Positions 22,143 through 34,195 are shown, numbered from the stretch's first letter. The stretch: 64,000 nucleotides of DNA from Eleusine coracana subsp. coracana (GCA_032690845.1 CM064417.1:20676501-20740500), one strand, 5' to 3'. Program-made: numbers and translations. Notes: a model not told the origin generated them from the letters alone.

Positions 22143-23821
22143 AGAGTCGGTATCTTCTATAAGGCTCAACCACTTGAAGATTAAAGATATCAAATCCGGA
22201 AGAACAACCGCCTCACACTCTTCCTTCCAATGAAGGTACTAGTGGCCCTCAAGGAGGAGATGATGCAAAAACTGAGAAGGGAAATAAGGGTGTTCGACCG
22301 AAGACATACCATAATGCCATGCTAGATTATGAAGATCTAAAGGAAGATCGCATTGGACAAGGGTCCAGGAGACTCCCTTATTTTGATGGAGAATTCTATG
22401 ATCATTGGAAATGCAACATGATGATGTATTTGGAGTCCATGAGTCCGCATGTTGTAAGTATAACTTAGAATGGGTTCTTATGGGAAGATAGAGATAATCC
22501 ATCCTATAAGGATCAAATCAACATTGACCACAATGTGGTGGCTGCTAGTGCAATTGCTTCCGCACTTAGCGCCACTGAGTATGACAAGGTTGCCTGGATC
22601 AAGAATGCCAATCAATTGTGGAGAAATCTTGAAGTTATCCATGAGGGCATTGATTCTGTCAAGGATGCAAAACTTGAAGAACTGCAAAATGAGTTCAACT
22701 TATTTATCATGGGTCTGGGAGAAGGCCCAAAAGAAGTTCATGATAGGCTCATGAGGATTGTAAATCAAAGAAGAGCTCCAGGAGTCAAAATGACCGACTT
22801 GGATATTAACAAGAGATTGCTACAAGCATTGAGACCATGGGATAGCAACATTTGCTCAAACATAAAAGAGAAGGACAACTTCAAAACCTTCTCCACCGAT
22901 GAAGTGCTTGGGAAACTTCTATCCCAAAAGCAACAAAATGAGCAAGCTAACAAGATAAATGCCTTGATCAAGCAAATTGAGGTAGCAAATGCTGGAAAAT
23001 GTGATGTATCTCTCAAAGCTACACAAGAGAAGCAAGAGAAGAAGAAGAAGATAGTAGAAGAGAGTGGTGATGATAGTGATGACGAGATGGCACTCATTGT
23101 GAAAAGGTTCACAAGGTTCTTGAAGAAGGATGGATCCAAGAAAATGGATCATGACAAGAGTAAGCCAAGGAAGTCAAAGCATCTTTGCTACATATGTGGA
23201 AGCAAAGGGCACTACATGGCGGAGTGTTCGAAAAATCCCAAGAAAAAGGATGGCAAGAAAGGTGAGAAGTATCATAAGAAGCATAGAAGACATCAGGGTA
23301 AAGCTCACATTGGACAAGAGTGGAACTCCGATGGATCATCCTCCTCCTCCGAATCCGAATCCGACTCGAATAAAGGAGGCCTTGCTACACTTGCTATTGG
23401 TGTCACTCCCACCAACACTTCCTTGTTTGGAAGCTTGAGTGATGATGTAAATGACACCGGCCACAAATGCTTCATGGCCAAAGACTCCAAGGTAACATCT
23501 AATGAAAGTATTTCAATTCCTACTATGAATAAACTTATGACCATGCTAGAGGAACAAAAGGAAGAAAATGAAAGGCAAGAGGAGCTTCTTGAGGAACAAG
23601 AAGCTATGCTTATCCAAGAAAAGGAAAGAAATTGTGAACTTGAGAAGCTTCTAGAACTTGAGAGGAAGAAACATGAGGACTTGTCAATGTCTTTCATAGA
23701 TATGACAAAGAAAAATGAGACACTTAAAGGCACAAATGTGACACTCCAAGAGAAGTGTGATGCCTTGGAAAAAGGCTCATGATTCTCATCAACTGCAAAT
23801 TAAGGCATTTAAGTGTAACAC
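22143..23821 (+). pseudogene. Copia D leader and gag, first part
   Basis: The LTR is followed by agagtcggtatcttct, which may be a decayed methionine-tRNA primer site. The gag frame is readable from about 22223 (NEGTSGPQGGDDAK). It has the copia gag core (YFDGEFYDHWKCNMMMYLES near 22380, then AWIKNANQLWRNLEVIHEG, EFNLFIMGLGEGPKEVHDRL), with one stop near 22468. From 22535 there are 415 open codons including the intact zinc knuckle CYICGSKGHYMAEC at about 23188-23229, a Lys/His-rich linker, a Ser/Glu patch and a strongly charged coiled coil (23540-23720). A frameshift ends it at 23782. Element E interrupts it at 23822; the remainder is at 28164-28770. Confidence 0.9.
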
Positions 23822-24722
23822 TGATGTGGACAAGGGTTCCCGATCTTCCGATAGGTTCTGATAATCTTGATTAAGGCGGAGGCAATACACAAATCGATCC
23901 GGCTTCCGAATGACACGTTCTGAACCCCGCAATCGCAGCACAACGTCTCCTCTGGTTATCAACCGTTCAAGAACGATTGACCTCGCCGAGAAGGCTTATC
24001 CTTGCCTGCAAATCAAGAACACAAGCAAGAACAAAGAAAAATGCAACACAATTGCAGATGTATGATTAAACTCTCGAAGTTGGGGTCTCACAAACCGATG
24101 AACGGCGAAACTGTTTATGAACAGAATTGATCTAAGCAAAACCCAAACCCTAATGAAGAGGCAGCAGCTGTATATGAGGACCCTAGGGTCATGCAAGACC
24201 CCCTGGATGCAGCCCTAAGTGGGCTCAACTCCATACATGGCCCAAAGACCGATTACTGTGTCGCAGCACCAGGACAGATTCTGGAAGTCGCATTGTTTTG
24301 GCGATTGCCGACGGCTCAGGACGAATTTTGACATGGGACCAGTTGGGTTGGAAAGGGCTTTTCGTTATCTTTCCAGGCATATATAGAACGTCCAAATCCG
24401 AATCCGTATGTGTCCTGGGCATCTGTTTTAGTGCAGACTAGTCCTGGGCTCCGAAACAGACTCGAAGTCGGTTTTGATTGGGCCTCCACCTTGGCTTGAA
24501 CGTCCTTGCTGGCCCATCATGTCTCCAATCACCTCCCCAGCTATCTCATCATTATCTCCATGGTTTCTAACAACAATTAATTTATTAGATAGCAATCTAT
24601 TCTCAAAATCACATAAAGGAATCATTAGGAACAAGCTCACCCGTAAATTCAGTTGTCGCGCATGAACTTGTATTTTGGTTGGCGGAGTGCTGGGTGTATC
24701 CATAAGGGTGATGTCCTCATCA
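23822..24722 (-). repeat. E 3' LTR (901 bp)
   Basis: Same length as its partner at 27263-28163 and nearly identical, with TGATGTGGAC and TCCTCATCA ends. The element ORF runs about 295 nt into it and stops at 24428. Confidence 0.95.
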
Positions 24723-26221
24723 TTCTCCCCCTTTTGAATTAGAGTCGTCCTCGACTCGAGCTCATCTCTTTCTCCCATGTATGGTCTCAAATCTGAAATA
24801 TTAATTGTGGAACTATTCCCAAACTTGTTGGGATGCAACTCATATTTATATGCATTATAAAATTTGTCATCACAATGAGAATCTACAGTAGAAGGCATTC
24901 CGTGCAAATTAATAATCTCTTTGAAAACTTGGTCAGCAATATGAGCATCATTCTCACTCTTATCACAAGGTAGACAATGTTTGATCTTAAAAACACTAGA
25001 AAAACATGACATGACATGGTAATTGTTATTGCAGTTTTCTAGTTCATCATACGGTTGTACAACACAAGGAGTATTCATGTTTGAGCAAATATAAACTTTA
25101 TGCACCATAAATACACCTCTATGATCATAGTTTCTTATAGCATAAAATTTGTTTCTTGTTAGTAAAGGCAATTCAGTTTGAGAAAAGATTTGCTTCTCCA
25201 CGGTATTTAGATCACAAAGAACATCAAATTCAATATAACCCAAAGTATTTAGAGAAGACAATAATTTCTGCTCATTCTTTTCACATGTTATTAAAATCAA
25301 ATATTTTATTTCAGCACTAGTAGGTGAATCATAAGCAAAAACATCAATCTTGTTCATTTGTTGTGGCAAAGGTATAAGTGAAGCAGTGGCACACAACTCC
25401 TCTTTATCACAAGGATCAGTAGATAAATCAACTTGTGGCAAAGGCAAATCAAGACAAGGTTCCAATACAACAAGATTGTTGGAATAATTCATCACATCAA
25501 GAAAGCTCTTACCTGAAACAACAACATGTTCTTCATCTTTCACACTATCCTCTTCTTTGTGTAGAACCTGAAATGTATTAGTTGCAACAAGAGGCAAGGA
25601 AATATGTTCATCATCTAATTCAGATTTTGATGTAAGTGTTGCAACATTTGAAGTAGTCCATTCTTTCCTAAATGGTTCATTCTTTCTTCTCTCAAGTCTT
25701 TGTTGATCCTCTTCTAAAATTTCAGCAGCAGACATAGGTTTAAGAGTAACTCTTCTACCATTATATTTAAATGAATAGGTATTAGCAATGGTATTGTGCA
25801 AAGCATTATTTCTAGAAATCCAAGGCTTACTCAATAACAAATGACACGCTTGCATAGGCACTATATCAAAATCTGCACAATCCTTATAAGAACCAATAAA
25901 AAATTCAATGCGTGCAATTTTATCTACCTTTATCTTACCACAAGAATTTACCCATTGGATGTAGTATGGACACGGGTGTGGCTGTGTGGTCAAGCCGAGC
26001 TTCTCGACCAATTCCAAGCTTGCGATGTTGTTGCTACTCTCTCCATGAATGATGACACGACAACGTCGATCCTTCACAACAAAGCGAGTCTAAAACAAGT
26101 TGTTCATTTGATTTTGCTCTACCTTCTTCATTTGAGAACTAAACACTCGTTGTGCTACAACACTTGTATCAACCTCATTTGACACCATCGACTCATCACC
26201 ATCGGTGTTGTAACTTGTCAT
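24428..26221 (-). pseudogene. E single ORF: protease, unknown central region, integrase remnant, tail
   Basis: The frame starts at 26221 (MTSYNTDGDES) and is open to 24428 except for one stop near 26092; 549 codons are open from 26077. The first 130 residues resemble the G1 protease region (CRVIIHGESSNNIASLELVEKLGL, then MQACHLLLSKPW), with DGES changed to HGES so the catalytic Asp is lost. About 250 residues of acidic, leucine-rich sequence follow that I do not recognise. A short shred of integrase (IADQVFKEIINLHGMPST) comes next, then the tail NISDLRPYMGERDELESRTT. The tail crosses the polypurine tract and ends within the 3' LTR. RT and RNase H are missing completely. So few stops over 550 codons suggests the deleted form itself was coding; its function is unknown. 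Confidence 0.75.
24723..24738 (-). promoter_or_regulatory. E polypurine tract
   Basis: In element sense TTCAAAAGGGGGAGAA lies immediately upstream of the 3' LTR. It is inside the open reading frame. Confidence 0.85.
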
Positions 26222-27247
26222 TGTTAATAGAAAACAAGAAAACACACAAGAGTATATTTTCCTATCACCACTGTTTGATCACGGTGGAAACTCTCAACAA
26301 GCAAATGACAGCACCTAACTAAGTTCTTACAAGATTCTTAGTAGCAAAACAGAGGATACCTTGGAGAGTGTGATCCGACGATTGCAAGGGTCCAAAGTTC
26401 TGTGCCTATTCAGAAGGATATATGTGGAGCTAGGTAGGCAATTTATAGTAGCAAGGATTAGCAAAATTTCAATTCAGAAATTGCAAAACTGAATAATAGT
26501 CCCAAGCTAGTCTATGTCACTAGCCAAAACTTGTCTCGGACCTAGTTCAAGCAAGCAAGCAAATGGCTCAACAAAGGACACAAAGGCTGCAAGCAATTCT
26601 GAATTTTTTTCTCTTCTCTTTTCGTTTTTTTTTCTTTTGTTATAGGTACGGCTTTTTCTTCTTATTTTTTTTCAGCACCTCTTTGCCTTTTACTTCTTTC
26701 ATGATTTTTTTGACATAGAACTGCAGCAAAAGTTGCGAACTTTATAGCACAAAGAAAAAACCTAAACTTTCTTTTTTGCACTCTTACGTAAGGAATAGAT
26801 GTACATGTAGAACTGAACCTATAATTCTCATATGCAACAACGTGCAGCAATCTCTTGACTCAAGGAGCAACGTGCAACAGAAAACACTCTAAGTTTCTTT
26901 TGCACACAAAAAATAGAAGGCTAGATGTTAAATAAATATTTAGTGCAAATAATTCCAGCAGTACTATTCTCTCAATGTGTGCAACAATCTGATTTTTTTT
27001 CTTGATTGTCTATGAACAAGGACACACACGACTCAAACAAGACCAAAGAACAAGTACTAGACCAACAACACAATGACCTTGTAGGGACTAAAATTCAGAG
27101 AAGCAAACGAAACTGAAAATTGCAAGGCACAAGGGGGGTGTAGGACAGCGGAAACACGACGAACAAATATTTTTGTAGGGCAATTTTCTGGACTCTAGGA
27201 TTGAACAAAATAACAAGGATAACGGTGAACCTAACGGTGTACCTGAA
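26222..27247 (-). other. E leader between 5' LTR and ORF
   Basis: About 1 kb of AT-rich noncoding sequence with T-runs near 26600-26720 and 26993. No gag is recognisable. It is similar in length to the leader of G1. Confidence 0.75.
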
Positions 27248-27262
27248 GCTCTGATTACCACT
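27248..27262 (-). promoter_or_regulatory. E primer binding site
   Basis: AGTGGTAATCAGAGC in element sense, identical to that of G1, abuts the 5' LTR. It fits initiator methionine tRNA priming with one extra A. Confidence 0.82.
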
Positions 27263-28163
27263 TGATGTGGACAAGGGTTCCCGATCTTCCGATAGGTTCT
27301 GATAATCTTGATTAAGGCGGAGGCGATACACAAATCGATCCGGCTTCCGAACGACACGTTCTGAACCCCGCAATCGCAGCACAACGTCTCCTCTGGTTAT
27401 CAACCGTTCAAGAATGATTGACCTCGCCGAGAAGGCTTATCCTTGCCTGCAAATCAAGAACACAAGCAAGAACAAAGAAAAATGCAACACAATTGCAGAT
27501 GTATGATTAAACTCTCGAAGTTGGGGTCTCACAAACCGATGAACGGTGAAACTGTTTATGAACAGAATTGATCTAAGCAAAACCCAAACCCTAATGAAGA
27601 GGCGGCGGCTGTATATGAGGATCCTAGGGTCATGCAAGACCCCCTGGACGCAGCCCTAAGTGGGCTCAACTCCATACATGGCCCAAAGACCGATTACTGT
27701 GTCGCAGCACCAGGACAGATTCTGGAAGTCGCATTGTTTTGGCGATTACCGATGGCTCGGGACGAATTTTGACATGGAACCAGTTGGGTTGGAAAGGGCT
27801 TTTCGTTATCTTTCCAGGCATATATAGAACGTCCAAATCCAAATCAGTATGCGTCCTGGGCATCCGTTTTAGTGCAGACTGGTCCTGGGCTCCAAAACAG
27901 ACTCGAAGTCGGTTTTGATTGGGCCTCCACCTTGGCTTGGACGTCTTTGCTGGCCCATCACGTCTCCAATTACCTCCCCAGCTATCTCATCATCATCTCC
28001 ATGGTTTCTAACATCAATTAAGTCATTAGGTAGCAATCTATTCTCAAAATCACATAAAGGAATCATTAGGAACAAGCTCACCCGTAAATTCAGTTGTCGC
28101 GCATGAACTTGTATTTTGGTTGGCAGAGTGCTGGGTGTATCCATAAGGGTGATGTCCTCATCA
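27263..28163 (-). repeat. E 5' LTR (901 bp)
   Basis: Partner of 23822-24722. It ends at tcctcatca, directly followed by the aacac target duplication and D gag sequence. Confidence 0.95.
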
Positions 28164-28770
28164 AACACTTCCTCCTCTCAAGCTTCGTCCCGTCCTTCCA
28201 TTAGCAATTGTTGTGCTAGGTGCTACAAGGTTGATGTTGAAGCATGTGCAACAAACATCAAGAAGGTTGATGAGTTGAAGAGACAATTGCAAGTGCTTGA
28301 AAATCAAGCACAACAAAAGAAGAAGGCCGATGATGATGAAAAGGCCAAGTCTGCAAGGGGTGCATACATGAACATAAGATGGGCACATATGATGGATGGC
28401 ATTGGCTATGATTAAGGCATCAAGTGCAATGCAAGAGAGACCAAGAATGGCTCAAAATTTATCAAGTTCACTAAAGGGGGTTGCATACCAAAAGAATCAA
28501 GTCAAGAAAGAGAAGTAAGTCTACAACAAGAAAACTAACCAATCTTCTCTTATTTATGATTTGAATGTTAATGCAACTAACCCCACTTGTGCTCTCTTTA
28601 ATTACTTTGATGCATCATATTTGTTAATGAGAAACATGCATGGTCGTGTGCATGCAAAATATGTTGGGCCATGCAACAAGAGGTCAAAGACTTGTGTGTG
28701 GGTGCCCAAAGCACTTGTTACTAATGTGAAAGGACCCAAATAAATTTGGGTACCAAAAAACAAAGCTTAA
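28164..28770 (+). pseudogene. Copia D gag, C-terminal part
   Basis: It resumes gag after E: Ser-rich, then CCARCYKVDVEACATNIK and a coiled-coil stretch (ELKRQLQVLENQAQQKKK), then the WVPK motif near 28700. It matches copia B 13675-14275. Stops at 28413 and 28741 and a shift near 28470 break it. Confidence 0.88.
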
Positions 28771-31700
28771 ATTTGTTTTGTAGGAATACTCCTCCAGTGG
28801 GTCAAGTTGGGTGATCGACAGTGAATGCACCAATCATATGACCGGGGACAAGAAAATGTTTGACTCCTTCGAGTCAAGTAAAGAAAAGAATGAGTACATA
28901 ACCTTTGGTGATAATAGAAGAGGTCAAGTTTTGGGCTATGGTAACATTACTTTACCTTTTCTGCATTCGCTTTCAAAGGTTGTGCTTGTTGACAAAATTG
29001 ACTTCATTCTGTTGTCTATTTCACAATTATGTGGAATGGGCTTTGATTGATTGTTCAACGATAAAGGTGTGACCATCTCAAAGAGAGAAGATGGCTCGAT
29101 TGCCTTTAAGGGTCTGTTAATGGGAAAGCTTTATGTTGTGGATTTCTCCATGGGTAGAGCAAAACTTGACACATGCTTAATAGCAAAATCTAACTTGGGT
29201 TGGCTGTGGCATAGAAGGCTTGCCCATGTTAGTATGAGAAATCTTCACAAACTCCAAAAGGGCGGCCACATTCTTGGACTAATGAATGTTTGCTTTGAGA
29301 AAGATAAAATTTGCAGTGCTTGTCAAGCGGGAAAACAAGTTAGAGCTCCCCACCCCGCCAAGAATTTTGTGACAACCACAAGACCTTTGGAGATGCTACA
29401 CATGGATCTTTTTGGTCCGGTGTGCTACATAAGCATTGGTGGTAACAAGTATGGTCTTGTAATGGTTGATGATTATTCTCGCTTCATGTGGGTATTCTTT
29501 TTATAGGATAAAGGTGAAGTGAAGGATATGCTCAAGACCTTCTTGAAGAGAGCTCAAAATGAATCTGAAGTTAAAATCAAGGCAATAAGAAGTGACAACA
29601 ACACCGAGTTCAAGAACACTCAAGTAGAAGAATGTCTTGAAGAGGAAGGCATCAAGCATGAATTTTCAGCAGCCTACTCCCCTCAACAAAATGGGGTAGC
29701 TAAAAGGAAAAATCGCACGCTCATTGAGATGGCAAGAACCATGCTTGATGAACACAAGACATCCGACCATTTTTGGGCCGAAGCAGTCAACACCGCATGT
29801 CACGCCTCCAAACGGTTGTATCTTCATTGACTATTGAGAAAAACTCCATATGATCTACTAACCGGTAACAAGCCTAATATTTTGTATTTCTATGTCTTTG
29901 GGAGCAAATGCGTTATGCTTAACGAGAAACCCAAGTCTTCCAAGTTTGCTCCGAAAGTTGATGAAGGTTTCTTGCTTGGGTATGGGTCAAATGTTCACAC
30001 CTATCATGTGTTCAACAAAACGACCAGTTGTGTTGAAATTGCATGAGATGTGACATTTGATGAATCTAATGGCTCTCAAGGGGAGCAAGTTCCTAATTAT
30101 GTAGATGATGCAGCTCCTAGACACGCAATAAAAACAATGGCCATTGGTGATGTCAGACCATAAGAATCAAGAGATGATGAAAATCAACCCTCTCCATCAA
30201 GTCAAGACCAATCATGCACAAATCATGATCAAGATGATCAAGATCAAAATGTTGGTAACAATGATCATGTGCAAGCATTAAGTGATGATTCTCCAAGACA
30301 TGATGAAGAGTTTGATGAATACGGTGGTCAAGCAAGATTACATCCACCTCACCCAAGAGTGCACCAAAGGGTGCAACATGACCACCCCATAAAACAAATT
30401 CTTGGTGACATTGACAAGGGGATAATCACTAGATCTCAAGTTTGTAATTTTTGTGAACATTACTCTTTTGTCTCTTCTTTGGAGCCATTTAGAGTAGAAG
30501 ATGCACTCAAGGATTCAGATTGGGTGATGGCCATGCAAGAAGAATTGAACAACTTCACAAGAAATAAAGTGTGGACATTGAAGGAAAGACCAAAGAACAA
30601 GAATGTTGTGAAAACTAAATGAGTGTTCTGCAACAAGCAAAACGAAGATGGTGTTGTGACAAGAAACAAGGCATGGCTTGTGGTAAAGGGATACTCACAA
30701 GTAGAAGGATTAGATTTTGATGAAACCTTTGCCCTCGTGGCAAGGCTTGAATCAATTCATATACGACTTGCTTTTGCCACTCATCATGATTTCAAGTTAT
30801 ATCAAATGAATGTCAAGAGTGCTTTCCTGAATGAGCCAATCAAGGAGGAAATATATGTGGAGAAACCACCGGGTTTTGAAGACCCCTCGTATCCTAACCA
30901 TGTTTACAAGCTCCATATGGCGCTCTATAGGCTTAAGCAAACACCAAGAGCATGGTACGAATGCCTTAGGGATTTTCTTTTGAGAAAAGGTTTTAAAATG
31001 GGCAAGGCCGATGCAACGCTCTTCACAAAGCACTTTGACAATGATATATTTGTCTGCCAAATTTTATTTGATGACATAATATTTGGTTTCACTAATAAAA
31101 CATTTTGTGATGAGTTTAGTAAGATAATGACCAAGAGGTTCGAGATGTCCATGATGGGAGAATGGACATTCTTTCTAGGCTTCCAAGTGAAGCAACTCAA
31201 GGAAGGTACCTTTCTATGTCAAGCCAAGTACACACAAGATATCTTGAAGAAGTTTGACTTGGACAAGGCAAATCCCATCAAGACTCCCATAGCAACAAAT
31301 GGTCACCTCGACCTCACTAAAAAGGACAAGCCGGTTGATCAAAAGGTATATCATTCTATGATTGGCTCTTTGCTTTATCTTTGTGCATCTAGGCCCGGTA
31401 TCATGCTTAGTGTGTGTATGTGTGCACATTTTCAAGCTGCTCCTATGGAGTGTCACATGGTGGCGGTTAAAAGAATCTTGAGATATTTGGCTCACACACC
31501 CAACCTAGGGCTTTGGTACCCCAAGGGTTCAAAGTTCAACCTAATAGGCTATTCCGATGCGGATTATGCAGGGTATAAGGTGGATAGGGAGAGCACCTCC
31601 AGGACATGCCAATTCTTGGGTAGGTCCCTAGTGTCATGGTCGTCCAAGAAACAAAATTCTATTGCCTTATCCACAGCCGAAGCGAAGTATGTAGCAGCTG

Positions 31701-31968
31701 GCAGTTGTTGTGCACAACTATTATGGATGCGAAAAACTCTAAAGGACTATAGTTACAATTTGAACTGAGTCCCTCTCCTATGTGACAATGAGAGCGCCAT
31801 AAAGCTTGCTTACAGTCCCATTGATCACTTTATCAAGGGGGATATCAAAGTTAGTCATGTGAGAACCGAAGAAGAATTGGCCAATATATTTAACAAGCCA
31901 CTAGATGAAAACCGTTTTTGCTATCTAAGGAGTGAACTTAATATTCTTGATTCTAGCAATGTGGTTTA
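28771..31968 (+). pseudogene. Copia D pol: protease, integrase, RT, RNase H (broken)
   Basis: The protease site reads VIDSEC near 28812-28829, with Asp-Ser-Gly changed to Asp-Ser-Glu. Integrase has the finger (WHRRLAHVSMRNLHKL, CSACQAGKQ), MDLFGPV near 29403 and SDNNTEF near 29593. RT begins near 30480 (EPFRVEDALKDSDWV). The region normally DVKSAFLNG reads NVKSAFLNE near 30810, and the active site normally YVDD reads LFDD near 31066-31077, so the first catalytic Asp of RT and the usual Tyr-Val are changed. RNase H follows (SDADYAGYKVDRESTSRTCQFLG near 31553, AEAKYVAAGS), ending LADIF-like NIFNKPLDE near 31880. Stops at 29048, 29504, 29828, 30044, 30620 and 31766 confirm decay, although 381 codons are open over RT-RNase H. 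Confidence 0.94.
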
Positions 31969-32416
31969 AAATCTTGCACATCTACTGTGACTTAGGGTAA
32001 TCTTTTTCAAAAATAAAGATGTTGCAAAATGTTGATTGCTTTATTTTTGGAAAAAATATTTGGTTCTTGATCATTGCATCATGCTGATGTGGATGTAATC
32101 ATTGTTGGAATGATTGATTGTGGCTGGTTGCATCCATTGAAACTTTTTCAATCTTGAGCATGTTCATGTGATCAATAAGATGCCTACCTAAGCATAGCTA
32201 GAGAAGGAGGGTGACAAAAATCAGCAATTTCTGCCAAAGGAGGCAAGTCAGTTTTTACCAGAGTCGAACAAAATCTGATCCAATCGAATAATGTTCGATA
32301 AATGAACCTAGTCGGATAATGACCGACCCAGTCGGACATTGTCCAACTAAAGAAAATTTTGCCCATAATAGGGCCCGAGCTTACCCCTTCGTTCTCCTCC
32401 CTTTAATTTATTCAAA

Positions 32417-32474
<58 letters not shown>

Positions 32475-32948
32475 CCAACCGGTGGCCAAGGAGCACCAGC
32501 GGCGGTCCCTCTCTCCCATTGTCAAGAGGACCAAGTTTTAGGGGGAGGGGACTTCCCTCATCGGATAAAGTCCGAGGATCTTCATAGTCTCAAGGTTTCT
32601 CTCTCTTTTCCCTTCTCTCACCTAGGGTTAGGGCTTGACTCTGCAATGCTAGGTTATACCCTATTTCCCCCACCATTGTAGTTCATGGAGATAGTTCCTA
32701 GGATGCTATAGATGCTTTGTATGCAATATGGCTAGGAGTTGTCGTAAGATTTGAGAAAGCTCCAATTTTTGTGGAAATTTCAGGGGAGTCGGACAATGTC
32801 CGACGTCGGATAATATCCGACTCAAATGGATAATGTCTGACTCCACCAAAATTTGTCGAAAAATCTCTGTTTTCTCTCTTATGATCATGTTGTCTTCAAA
32901 AATATTTCACTCTCTCATCTTGTACCTCCATCTCTCTATCTTGTCAGG
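31969..32948 (+). promoter_or_regulatory. Copia D pol-env spacer with palindrome copies; possible internal promoter
   Basis: It is equivalent to 17403-18362 of B. Palindrome copies related to gtcggacaatgtccgac lie at about 32268-32347 and 32788-32845. Between them is CT-rich sequence with a long (CT)n run, then caccagcggcggtccc and a T-rich tract. The tract ctctctatcttgtcag ends 2 nt before the ATG at 32949 and fits a plant 3' splice site. A possible donor is ctcaaggtttctc near 32590. Promoter and intron are inferred from layout only. Confidence 0.5.
32417..32475 (+). repeat. (CT)n microsatellite
   Basis: About 59 nt of CT repeats with one interruption (tctt near 32433). The same place in copia B (17845-17880) has only short CT runs, so this is a local expansion. 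Confidence 0.97.
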
Positions 32949-34195
32949 ATGTCTGGTACTTGGTCTCACGAGGAGAAGCGATCCAAGTATGTGGATGATG
33001 TCGGAGGAAGCAAAACCAAGAGAAGGAAGCCGCGCATTATGCGTCTTTGATATGCTGAGCATTGTGAGGAAGAAGATACCACGGAGACCAACTGTGTCAT
33101 GACCAATGCAGTGGTTGACCATTGATGCTCGGTTCTGGTCTCACTTTCATACAAATTGGTACATGTGTGCCTACAAGAGCAAGAAGCATCCAACCATAGC
33201 AATGCATTACATCGACTGGGAGTACATGCAACGCAACAAAAACCTAGTGTTCCAGGAAATCATTGCAGATTGTGAGCACCATAGATTTAAGGACATCATG
33301 GGTTTCAGGTACAACTGGAATCAAGAGATTGTGTCATAGTTTTACTCAACTATGTATTTTGATGATCCGACAAAAAAGTTGACTTGGATGACAGATGGTG
33401 AGCGGTACTCTTGCACATTATCTTGATTTGCTACTTTGCTTGGCTTACAGGATTCCTATGATGAACCCAATCGCATTCATGATGGTCACACAATGGACCC
33501 CTCCTTGATGAAGTACATGTATCTCAGTGAGGATGATTGGAATCCACCCTTTGCTGGAGGCTTTAAGCCCTTCTACAATGTGCTTCATAGGATGCTGAGG
33601 GTCTCCATTGCACCTAGAGGAGGGAATGTTGATCATGTCCCTAGTTTTGAGAAGGATCTTCCTGACTGGATTGACGGCTCTGAGAAATTCAATGTGTTTG
33701 ACTTCATTTATTCAGAGATGTGGCATGTTGCTATCACCTCTAGCCATGGATGTGCCTATGCCCCCTATATCATGTTCATGATTGAGAAGGTGACAAAGAA
33801 GACCTTCAAGAAAGAGTGTGAACACAAGAGTCTTAGACCCAATATTCCTTCAAGTCCTACTAGTGGTGCTTCCACTCCTAGGCGGGCTCCCTCCAGTGAG
33901 CCTACCTCACCACCAGCATCCTCAGCCTGATCCACTCCAGGTCCTTCCTATCGGCGCAGAGGCATAGGTTCTAGCAAGAAAAGGGGAGGCCTTTTCAAGA
34001 TGCTCAGGGGACTGTTTAGAACATTGAGAAGCGTCAAGATGTGTTGAACAAGCGTCAAAAGGCCATATATGATCACCTAGCTGTTCAGCCTCCTCGCTCT
34101 CCATCCTGAGATCCTGCACCCTATCCTCCTCCTGTTGAGGACCCTTGGAGTACTTTTACTGAGGTGGAGTCTCAGTTCATTGGGTACTTCCCCTC
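32949..34195 (+). pseudogene. Copia D env-like ORF, first part
   Basis: The start is MSGTWSHEEKRSKYVDD at 32949, followed by the basic KTKRRKPRI. Relative to B about 98 nt are deleted near 33120 (B 18531-18628), causing a frameshift. The conserved centre is at 33436-33840 (MDPSLMKYMYLSEDDW, FDFIYSEMWHVAI, MIEKVTKKTFKKECEHKSL), followed by a Ser/Pro-rich part with a stop at 33928. Copia C is inserted after 34195 and the last 177 nt of the ORF lie at 58344-58520. No membrane segment is apparent. Function unknown. Confidence 0.8.

Larger units (their letters stand above)
23822..28163 (-). mobile_element. Gypsy-derived nonautonomous element E (4,342 bp)
   Basis: Two 901-bp LTRs (23822-24722 and 27263-28163) with TG...CA ends flank a short internal region on the minus strand. 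A perfect target duplication aacac lies at 23817-23821 and 28164-28168, and the gag coding sequence of D resumes exactly after it. Primer site and polypurine tract are intact. Gag, RT, RNase H and most of integrase are absent; a single long ORF remains. The LTRs differ at only a few positions, so insertion is relatively recent. It is related to G1 by LTR sequence, primer site and protein tail. Confidence 0.95.

Noticed and set aside
32319..32681. ORF with a long LSLSLS run
   Set aside because: Translation of the (CT)n microsatellite in the D spacer; not conserved in B.
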